Shown here: positions 21,138 to 27,578 of the stretch, piece after piece
Numbering within the stretch: the first letter of the stretch is position 1
How the letters are laid out: every line of letters begins with the position of its first letter
From: Chaetoceros tenuissimus
Taxonomy: Eukaryota; Bacillariophyta; Thalassiosirophyceae; Chaetocerotales; Chaetocerotaceae
Length of the DNA: 27,578 nt
Assembly: GCA_021927905.1 (NCBI GenBank)
Contig: BLLK01000001.1
Span: 47,501 to 75,078 of the forward strand
Reading direction: 5' to 3'
Translations under genes and position numbers: made by a program
The notes under the pieces: model-generated
What the model saw: the letters and a program-made list of their open reading frames with translations, nothing else
Told to the model about the DNA's origin: nothing
Databases searched by the model: none

Positions 21138-24100
21138 TTAAAAATAGCACTGGTGAGTGTCACAATACCGCTGTGGTTGGTTTCTCGGTCTTCTTGTAGA
21201 ACCGCCTCTACATCCATCCGATTTACCTTTCTTACAATTCTTACATTTCCTTTCTTGACGAACACAAATCTTATCTGGTCCACGTACTGGTAGCACCAAA
21301 TTTCTTTCATGCCGAGGTGCTTGATATGAAATATGATTCGCTGCTTGAATCATATTCACTTGATATAAACCAGCAAATTGCGGAAATGCTGGATGAACAA
21401 AATTGAGATGATTTACTCTTTTCATTGTCTGTCGCTCTTTAGGTGCATCCTGTTTCTGGATCGTTCCAAAGTTATCCGTAACAAACTTATCCAGAGTAGA
21501 TTCTTCGGCATTAACATCCTCTGTATTCATGTCTACATCAGAAGACGCTTCTGCTGTTGGCTTTTCATATCCTTGTTTTTGATGAGCAGTAAGTATATTA
21601 ACCGAATGTAAGAGCGTCTCGTCCCTAGCCATCAATCTTGAAGCTTTTTGCAATGTTTCATAATGTTTACGACGCTTGCGATAGATGCGATTGTACGCTT
21701 TAGTCTTGGGAAAGACCTTCACGCCATCGACATGTTTTAAAATAAGCCGAGTCATTAGCTCATCAACTTTGTCCATGTTCTTATGAATCTTGGTTGCTTC
21801 GGTAAACAACTTTTGATACAAGCACTTACATTCGTACTCTGTCGACCATGGTCTTGGGTGTACTACCATTCCACATGCTTTAGATAAGTATTTTGCCGTA
21901 GGTGTCATTTTATCATCTCTAACCTTGACAGTGTCATTTATTTCTTTTTCGAGTTCTTTACCAACGAGTGATACGAAACCAAACTTTTCTTCTGTAGGTG
22001 CAAAGTCAGAAGCACAAATCCACGTTGGATACAAAAGCTCATTATGATTCCGTTCATACACCTTAACATGGGCATCTATCATCCATGTATTATAATGTCC
22101 AATCTTAGGAAAGTTCGAAAGATTCTTTTGACATGCACGCAAATTTGAGCGATGTCGATGTTCTGCTAATATTGCATCAGCTATTTCTGGCCCACATGCC
22201 GACGGTCCAAATGCATTATTAATATGTGAATGTGATCCCTCTAGAGCATTTGTATCTCGTTTACATCTCAATAGCGGAACTTGTAGGAGCAAATCATACT
22301 TGATTTCACCTTTATTTGTCAACTCAAATTGATAAAGATTCAATCCAGGGGGATCAGAGTAATATCCATGTAACACTTCCTTCAAAATAGTATTTGCTTT
22401 TACCCAATCACCATCACTAAACAATGGTTTTCCTGTATCTACATCACACTTTGAGCCAAATATTTCAAAGACATTTCGAATTCTCCAATACAACCGTGAT
22501 GGGGGTAGACAAATCCTTCGACATCTTTTTGAAAAGTATTTACGTTTGAAATATCTACAAAGATATATTGCTTTCCTGTCCATGCCCTTTTTTTCTGCTA
22601 GCTTTGCTTCAAGAACCGCCAAATCTTGCTCACTCCATTGGAAGAAAGCTTCGGATAAGGCTACGTAGAACGCTTTCCGATGTGAATGCTTCATCATCAA
22701 CTTAAAACGATGTATTGCATGAAAAGGAGATCCCAATAATGAACTGAATCGATCAAATATTTTGTCTGGCGGAACATCCAGATAACTTTCGTTTTGACAA
22801 TTGGCACTATCTCGACCTGGCAAAGCCATCTTATGATCTTTTGCCAATTCCAAACATTTCTCGATTGTGTCAATATCTTCAAGTCTTAAAGAATCCCAGT
22901 CGAAATCTGACTCTTCAAATGTATGTAGAGGATCTCCTTCTTCTACAACTTGATCATTTCTATCCATAGCTCTATCAACATCAAAGATATCAGCTGTAGT
23001 ATTCTTCCTATTCCGGCGTCTTTTCGTGACATGTCTTGATCCCGCTTTCTTGGTAACTTTGCGTTTTGCTATTCTTGACTGATCCTTTGTATTCAATGCA
23101 ATGGCATTTCGATTTGGATTATGCTTACGTATCATTTCGATGGGTACCATCACGTGCTTCCCAACTCCAATTTCTCCAAGTGTCACAAATCTATTGGTAC
23201 CTTTGACCAGCATATCTTTTACTTTCAAAGCTGGTGCTTTGATATCAGTAAGCTCAATCAGGAATCGTCCTGGTTCTAGACCCCTTGCAACATTACTGCT
23301 TGTATGTAGAATCGATGGCACCACCCAAGATTCTTGGTTAGGAACTATTTTGGCAATCGCACCTACTGAAGCTTGGTCACGAACTGATAAGTTTGATGTA
23401 TAATATGGCGCCAAATCAACAACCATGTCTGGAACAATCATTTCTGGTTTCAAGGGGATTGTAAGATCTTCATATTTTTCTAATTCCACATCGCACATCT
23501 TTGAGTACAATGCATCCCTTGCGGCATACTTTTGCAACTCAATAGATAATATTTTATCTTGTCTCCATTTCCAGTCAGATAATTGCAATTCTTTTGTACA
23601 TTCTTTTTGTAGTACAACTGGAGCAAGAGAATCCAAACCCTTTCCACATAATTGTATTCCACGTGCCTGTGCCATTGGTGCTAAGTTACGTATCGTTCTT
23701 TCGCTACACTCAATGTTACTGCGAAAGTCTTTGTTTATCTTCGAAATATCACCGCTAACTTGGCATCCAGCAAATTGTATCCGTTTGTTCATCAACAATT
23801 CATTTAACTTCTCTGGTAGAACCTTCCAACTATGATTCAAATGAAATAATTCACATCGGACATTTTTATATTCAATTCTATTTTCGTTTCGATGATCATA
23901 CAAATAAGCTATTTGGATAAGACTAATTTTCCATGGCTTCCCACAAGGCTTTCCTTCCCTATTTGTCGGTACAAACCATTCGCCGTCAAGACCTATGACT
24001 ATCGGATCAGTATTGTCACTATTCAACCCAAGATGACCAATGACTTTTTCTGCACGTTGGTTTATATCTCCTATTGTGTTTGAGTAATGACAAGACTCTT

Positions 24101-25787
24101 GAAACCAATGATCAAAATTGAAGTCACAATCATCCTCTCCATCGTTTGCGTCATAGAATCCATCGTCATCAGCATTGTCGTCTGCAACATTGTCCATGTC
24201 TGCATCGAAAAATTCATCATCTTCATTTTGTATGATACTTTCAACGCATTCACTATTATCATTATTATAGTCATTAGCTTTGCCTTGTTCAGTCTCATAC
24301 AATTTGTCATACTCTTTTTGCTTCTTTCCTAGCGATGGAAACAGTTCTATCAGCCATCCGCTTTGAAGTGGATTATCTACATATATCCACGACGGTCCAC
24401 TAAAACCGTACTGATTAAACGTGTCCACCATATTTTCAAGTGGTCTTGCGTAATTATCCTTAGCATCACTTGGTGAAGCAAATTGAGCGCGTGCCACACC
24501 ATATTCATTCTTAATAGTAACAAGACAATCTACAAGCTTCTGTCCATTAAAACATCCAAGTCGTTTCATGGCTCTATAAGTGGCATCTGCATAGCCAACT
24601 TTTATTCCATGCTTCTTTGTTTCAGCATCTAAGTGAGAGCGAATCTCATTGTGCATTTCAAGATAAGTACTCCTGAATACTCTTCTACCAGGTACATATC
24701 CATCATATTCTGTCTTATCACGAAAATGTGAAAATTTGCGGAGATGTCTCTCGCTCAAGTCAGCTCTATCATCACGACTATGCTCATGTAAAATTGCTCT
24801 TTTGCAATGTTCTACTGCATGCATTTCTTCAATAATGTCACGGAACCTTGTAAATGAAACATTTGCATCTCGTATTGGTCTCATTAGATCTACAATCTTC
24901 ATATCAAAAGCGCATCCTTTTGTTAGAAATGCTGGGAACGAAAAAGAAAGTCGCCGTGGCAATTGCTTCACGGAGTCTTTATCATAGGACATGAATGTAT
25001 ATGGTTCCCGCTTTTCTTGCATGCACTCATGACATTTATATCTACGTCCAGCTATGCAATACCAATCCGCAATGTCAATAACTTTCCTACATGGTGTCTT
25101 CTCAAGATCTAGATATCCATGCACACCAATACGCTTGTTGCTCTTGCACGTTGGACATATGGGGTCGATTCCATACTGTTCATCTGGGAGCCACATAAGA
25201 ATGTCTCTATAATATCCAACTAGGTTGAATTCAATCCCTAAATTTTGGCATATGTATTCAGCTGTATCTTTACGAATCCAGAAATTATGCATTTTTAAAT
25301 AGGAAAGTAACCACTTTTCTTCGCTTTTGATAGGATCAGCTGTATTGCATTCAACAGCGAGTCTTTCAACTATGCTTTTTGCATATTTATGCATGACACT
25401 AATTTTGATATCATCGAAGTAGCTTGAATCTTCTTCAAAAGAAGAGCCATCACCATCGTCATCACCATCATCTTGATTTAATTCGTCTTCAGTTCTAGTG
25501 CTTTCTTTCACATCGTAGTAGTCATCATTATTTGTATGAGTTGGTCTACGGACTTCATAGTTTGCATCACGTCTACGGAACTCATTCCACATTCTCTCTA
25601 TCATCACTCGAGGTGATTCAATAATATTCCTAATGGTTCCATGCTGAACAAAATTAGCTAGACCTCTAGCAAGTACTCTTGTCTCAGTCGCTTTCTTATA
25701 GGTTTTTGCTGCCTTTGCTGCTGACGTAGTTTTGCCCTTGTTTGAGTTTAGGGTTTTAGAAACATATTTACGTTTGGATTTTGCCAT
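21138..25787 (-). CDS. Giant DDE transposase-like protein with embedded DEDDy 3'-5' exonuclease
   Basis: Single-exon protein of 1549 residues. The N terminus is Lys-rich and acidic stretches follow (about 80-125). A zinc ribbon has CPTC at Cys211/214 and KCHEC at Cys252/255. A transposase-like segment carries Asp401 (YADATYRAMKRL) and Asp471 (IYVDNPLQSG). After an Asp/Glu/Asn-rich linker (about 500-565) comes a DnaQ-like exonuclease of WRN type: Asp601 and Glu603 (GLDGEW), Asp680 (QVSGDISKI), and Tyr754 with Asp758 (YAARDALYS), so all DEDDy residues are present. Further on, TNALEGSHSHIN supplies a glutamate (Glu1183) of the kind that completes DDE triads. The C terminus is basic and Cys-rich (KCKNCKKGKSDGC). 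The exonuclease call is firm; the transposase call rests on motif spacing. Its role is probably to cut or process element DNA ends. No stop or frameshift is seen. I cannot name the family with certainty. It starts 427 bp from the divergent glycosylase gene. Confidence 0.85.
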   Translation of the reverse strand: MAKSKRKYVSKTLNSNKGKTTSAAKAAKTYKKATETRVLARGLANFVQHGTIRNIIESPRVMIERMWNEFRRRDANYEVRRPTHTNNDDYYDVKESTRTEDELNQDDGDDDGDGSSFEEDSSYFDDIKISVMHKYAKSIVERLAVECNTADPIKSEEKWLLSYLKMHNFWIRKDTAEYICQNLGIEFNLVGYYRDILMWLPDEQYGIDPICPTCKSNKRIGVHGYLDLEKTPCRKVIDIADWYCIAGRRYKCHECMQEKREPYTFMSYDKDSVKQLPRRLSFSFPAFLTKGCAFDMKIVDLMRPIRDANVSFTRFRDIIEEMHAVEHCKRAILHEHSRDDRADLSERHLRKFSHFRDKTEYDGYVPGRRVFRSTYLEMHNEIRSHLDAETKKHGIKVGYADATYRAMKRLGCFNGQKLVDCLVTIKNEYGVARAQFASPSDAKDNYARPLENMVDTFNQYGFSGPSWIYVDNPLQSGWLIELFPSLGKKQKEYDKLYETEQGKANDYNNDNSECVESIIQNEDDEFFDADMDNVADDNADDDGFYDANDGEDDCDFNFDHWFQESCHYSNTIGDINQRAEKVIGHLGLNSDNTDPIVIGLDGEWFVPTNREGKPCGKPWKISLIQIAYLYDHRNENRIEYKNVRCELFHLNHSWKVLPEKLNELLMNKRIQFAGCQVSGDISKINKDFRSNIECSERTIRNLAPMAQARGIQLCGKGLDSLAPVVLQKECTKELQLSDWKWRQDKILSIELQKYAARDALYSKMCDVELEKYEDLTIPLKPEMIVPDMVVDLAPYYTSNLSVRDQASVGAIAKIVPNQESWVVPSILHTSSNVARGLEPGRFLIELTDIKAPALKVKDMLVKGTNRFVTLGEIGVGKHVMVPIEMIRKHNPNRNAIALNTKDQSRIAKRKVTKKAGSRHVTKRRRNRKNTTADIFDVDRAMDRNDQVVEEGDPLHTFEESDFDWDSLRLEDIDTIEKCLELAKDHKMALPGRDSANCQNESYLDVPPDKIFDRFSSLLGSPFHAIHRFKLMMKHSHRKAFYVALSEAFFQWSEQDLAVLEAKLAEKKGMDRKAIYLCRYFKRKYFSKRCRRICLPPSRLYWRIRNVFEIFGSKCDVDTGKPLFSDGDWVKANTILKEVLHGYYSDPPGLNLYQFELTNKGEIKYDLLLQVPLLRCKRDTNALEGSHSHINNAFGPSACGPEIADAILAEHRHRSNLRACQKNLSNFPKIGHYNTWMIDAHVKVYERNHNELLYPTWICASDFAPTEEKFGFVSLVGKELEKEINDTVKVRDDKMTPTAKYLSKACGMVVHPRPWSTEYECKCLYQKLFTEATKIHKNMDKVDELMTRLILKHVDGVKVFPKTKAYNRIYRKRRKHYETLQKASRLMARDETLLHSVNILTAHQKQGYEKPTAEASSDVDMNTEDVNAEESTLDKFVTDNFGTIQKQDAPKERQTMKRVNHLNFVHPAFPQFAGLYQVNMIQAANHISYQAPRHERNLVLPVRGPDKICVRQERKCKNCKKGKSDGCRGGSTRRPRNQPQRYCDTHQCYF

Positions 25788-25839
25788 GTTATAGTAAATA
25801 AAGACAAGTGAAATGCACTAAAGGTATCAGGTGTTAATT

Positions 25840-25861
25840 AGGTTCAGTCAAGTTCAGTGTT
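25840..25861 (-). promoter_or_regulatory. Gapped motif shared with the other transposase gene (copy 2)
   Basis: AGGTTCA-N7-TCAGTGTT lies 53-74 bp upstream of the exonuclease-transposase start and matches 20181-20202 in sequence, gap length and orientation relative to the gene. Only the outer 15 positions are conserved. Confidence 0.3.
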
Positions 25862-25877
25862 CATCTCGTCGTGGCTC

Positions 25878-25892
25878 AAGGTGCAGCACCTT
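25878..25892. repeat. 15-bp palindrome
   Basis: AAGGTGC-A-GCACCTT has two perfect 7-bp arms around one base. It lies about 90 bp upstream of the exonuclease-transposase start and 48 bp before a longer hairpin, so it may be a protein-binding site or part of an element end. Confidence 0.5.
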
Positions 25893-25940
25893 TTAGTACA
25901 TACTATATTAGTACCTACACGTTGAATTAAAATAACACTG

Positions 25941-25988
25941 AAATAGCTATTAAAAAGCAGGTGTCTACAAGCTTTTTAATAGCTATTT
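25941..25988. repeat. Perfect 18-bp inverted repeat with 12-nt loop
   Basis: AAATAGCTATTAAAAAGC at 25941-25958 is followed by a 12-nt loop and then its exact reverse complement at 25971-25988. Eighteen paired bases without mismatch is far beyond background in this window. It lies between two divergent genes, so it is not an obvious terminator for either. Subterminal hairpin of a transposon, a tiny folded element or a cruciform are possible readings. Confidence 0.75.
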
Positions 25989-26177
25989 TGACATTATTTA
26001 CATATTTTTAAAAGGGTCCACACCAGCAGGCCGGTTGCCGATTTTTTAGGATGACTCGACTCACTCATTCATTTCTTCACTGTGGTGGTGCGCGGTATCT
26101 CAAAAACAAAAACCTATCCAAAGATCTCATAGTACCGTAAGCTATAGCGATCTCATTATTTGTTCCATCCACTTGAA

Positions 26178-26186
26178 TATATAAAG
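26178..26186 (+). promoter_or_regulatory. TATA-like box of the HhH-GPD gene
   Basis: TATATAAAG begins 37 bp and ends 29 bp before the ATG at 26215. The match to a TATA box is good, but the distance would leave a very short 5' leader, so it is tentative. Confidence 0.3.
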
Positions 26187-26214
26187 CAAATCTATTTGAT
26201 TTGCATCTCGTACA

Positions 26215-27285
26215 ATGGCAAAAAGCAAGTCAAGAAAAAGTGGAGCTGCTAAAAGACAGCCAGTCAAAAAGGAGAAAGTTTCCAAATCCAAGGTGAAGAA
26301 AGAAGAGAAGAAAACACCTGTAGTCAAAAAGGAAACGAAAAATGTAACTCCTCCAAGCTCAACAAAGAAAATTTTAAAACGGGAGTCCAAATCCATAGTG
26401 AAGAAAGGCCTCATTGAAGGAGTGAGACCATCTGTTGCTGAGAGTAGATATGCTACTGTTTCCTTGTCTAAGCTTCATCCATATGTTGTGAATAAGAATG
26501 ACGAGAGACGTAAAACAATGCTGGAAGCTTGTGGTATGAGAAATAGTGTCACGGACTCTATCATTTCTACCATGCTTTCTCAAAATACAACCGATGCAAA
26601 TAGTAAGGCCGCATGGAAGAGACTAAAAGAAAAATTTCCAGATTGGGATCAACTAGCTGAGTGTGAAGATATAACAGAGGTTGAAGACGCCATCCGTGTT
26701 GCAGGTCTTGCCAAAACAAGAGCTGAGAGAATGCAGGCAATGTTGAGAAAAGTAAAAGAAGAAAGAGGAGAAGCATCGTTGGACTATATCCGCGACTTTA
26801 ACGATGAGGAAGTGAAGAAGGAGTTGAAGAGATTCAAAGGCTTGGGTCCTAAAACTATCTCTTGTGTTTTATTATTTGCTCTTGGTAGAGATGAATTTCC
26901 CGTTGATACTCATGTTTTACGCATCACCCAAAATATGGGATGGATATCTAAGAGCACTGGTAGAGAGGATGCGTACGAATATCTAAATGACATGATTCCA
27001 AATGATTGTAAATTGGACTTGCATTGTTTACTTGTTCGGCACGGGAAAGTATGTCACAATTGTGCTTCTCGTGGTAGACCGCAATTCCCTCCAGAAGATG
27101 GGACAAAGTTAGATTGTCCACTTAAAAATGTAAATAAATGGGGAGGATATATTCCTTTGGATGTTCTGAAACAATTTGCATTAGATGAGGACAAGAATTT
27201 AGGAATGTCGAAGTTAGAAGATGCTATACCAGTAAAAGTTGAAAGCTCCGCAATTCCTACTGTCGTGAAATCTGAAAACCATTAA
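26215..27285 (+). CDS. HhH-GPD superfamily DNA glycosylase, endonuclease III-like
   Basis: Single-exon 356-residue base-excision repair enzyme, probably nuclear. The first ~70 residues are Lys-rich (MAKSKSRKSG, KKEEKKTP) and look like a nuclear localisation and DNA-contact tail. The glycosylase core begins near SRYATVSLSKLHPY and has SQNTTD, the element where Nth has SQ.TD. The helix-hairpin-helix is FKGLGPKTISCVLLFAL, whose Lys in GPKT corresponds to the catalytic Lys of endonuclease III, and FPVDTHVLRI supplies the conserved Asp. A bifunctional glycosylase/lyase is therefore likely; the substrate is unknown. The C-terminal cysteines (LHC, KVCHNC, LDCPL) do not follow the bacterial C-x6-C-x2-C-x5-C spacing, having C-x8-C-x2-C-x17-C instead. 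It is divergent from the exonuclease-transposase and convergent with the gene at the right edge, 75 bp between stop codons. Confidence 0.92.
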   Translation: MAKSKSRKSGAAKRQPVKKEKVSKSKVKKEEKKTPVVKKETKNVTPPSSTKKILKRESKSIVKKGLIEGVRPSVAESRYATVSLSKLHPYVVNKNDERRKTMLEACGMRNSVTDSIISTMLSQNTTDANSKAAWKRLKEKFPDWDQLAECEDITEVEDAIRVAGLAKTRAERMQAMLRKVKEERGEASLDYIRDFNDEEVKKELKRFKGLGPKTISCVLLFALGRDEFPVDTHVLRITQNMGWISKSTGREDAYEYLNDMIPNDCKLDLHCLLVRHGKVCHNCASRGRPQFPPEDGTKLDCPLKNVNKWGGYIPLDVLKQFALDEDKNLGMSKLEDAIPVKVESSAIPTVVKSENH

Positions 27286-27360
27286 GAAAGATAAGGATGC
27301 TATCTTTTTTTTACTATCTATTTGTTAAATTATAAAAGGCAATACAAGATTTTTTCTCGT

Positions 27361-27578
27361 TCAAACCCTTCTTCTACCTCTGCCTCTACCTCTTCTAACA
27401 ATAGGAGTCTTCTCCTGAACAAGACTCATCTCACGATTGATTTGAGGAGGACTTGCAATGACTGGTGGATTTTTGGACTGTTGCGCCTCAAGAAATGCAA
27501 GTTGATATTCTTTTGTAACCCTATCAGGCATTCCTTGTAGAATTGGAAGTACATCTGTACCATGTTGGAGAAACATTG
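27361..27578 (-). CDS. C-terminal end of an unidentified protein (partial)
   Basis: Minus-strand frame running off the right edge, with stop at 27361-27363. About 72 codons are visible. An ATG at 27576 is in frame but may be internal, so the start is not known. The visible part has a short helical-looking stretch (RVTKEYQLAFLEAQQ), a polar linker with Pro-Pro pairs, and an Arg/Gly-rich end (RRGRGRGRRRV), which is common in RNA-binding or nucleolar proteins. I do not recognise the family. It is convergent with the HhH-GPD gene. Confidence 0.6.
   Translation of the reverse strand, partial: MFLQHGTDVLPILQGMPDRVTKEYQLAFLEAQQSKNPPVIASPPQINREMSLVQEKTPIVRRGRGRGRRRV

Larger units (their letters stand above)
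25788..26214. promoter_or_regulatory. Divergent intergenic region with palindromes
   Basis: 427 bp between the start of the exonuclease-transposase and the start of the HhH-GPD glycosylase. It holds the shared gapped motif (25840-25861), a 15-bp palindrome (25878-25892), a strong 18-bp stem hairpin (25941-25988) and a TATA-like box (26178-26186), each listed separately. Confidence 0.5.

Noticed and set aside
16190-26050. Terminal inverted repeats bounding one composite element
   Set aside because: I compared the flanks at about 16190-16286, 19977-21137 and 25788-26050 by eye and found no convincing inverted match or target-site duplication; a computed alignment would be needed to exclude short ones.
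25773-26229. Divergent genes that both begin Met-Ala-Lys-Ser-Lys, suggesting a shared origin
   Set aside because: Similarity stops after five residues and reflects two Lys-rich nuclear N termini; the proteins are otherwise unrelated.

Overview
This window looks like nuclear DNA of a unicellular photosynthetic eukaryote, most likely a diatom or a related stramenopile. The sequence is AT-rich, and its genes are split by short introns (48 to 123 nt) with GTAAGT/GTGAGT/GTACGT donors and AG acceptors. The gene set is eukaryotic: a chimeric ERV/protein-disulfide-isomerase, a NOG1-type GTPase with an N-terminal targeting region, NPC2-like membrane proteins, an endonuclease III relative and a SWIM-finger transposase. 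The species cannot be named from sequence alone.

Layout. Positions 1-5158 are repeat country: a degenerate ~180-bp repeat (about 401-895), a 416-bp near-identical direct duplication 563 bp apart (821-1236 and 1384-1799), and a strikingly homogeneous tandem array of a 569-bp satellite (1864-5158, five full units plus a partial sixth). Positions 5377-11457 are conserved gene space: an ERGIC_N-thioredoxin-COPII/ERV membrane oxidoreductase (minus strand, six exons including an apparent exon of a single nucleotide), a divergently transcribed NOG1-family GTPase (plus, two exons), and two tandem paralogous type I membrane proteins whose six-cysteine pattern matches the ML/NPC2 lipid-binding fold. 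Positions 12096-13259 hold an orphan coiled-coil protein. Positions 13421-16190 are a ~115-bp minisatellite whose centre is homogeneous and whose edges are degenerate.

Positions 16287-25787 hold two large transposase-like genes in tandem on the minus strand. The first is a three-exon MULE-type transposase with a WRKY/GCM1-like zinc finger, an apparently complete D-D-E triad, a SWIM finger and an N/Q/P-rich tail. The second is a 1549-residue single-exon protein in which an intact DEDDy 3'-5' exonuclease sits between the second aspartate and the glutamate of a putative DDE transposase. The two genes share a gapped 22-bp motif upstream of their starts. The right end (26215-27578) carries an HhH-GPD DNA glycosylase and the C-terminal end of an unidentified gene running off the window.

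The best candidates for something undescribed are the single-nucleotide exon in the thioredoxin active-site region, the exonuclease-in-transposase protein beside a second intact transposase, and the membrane-anchored NPC2-like pair.
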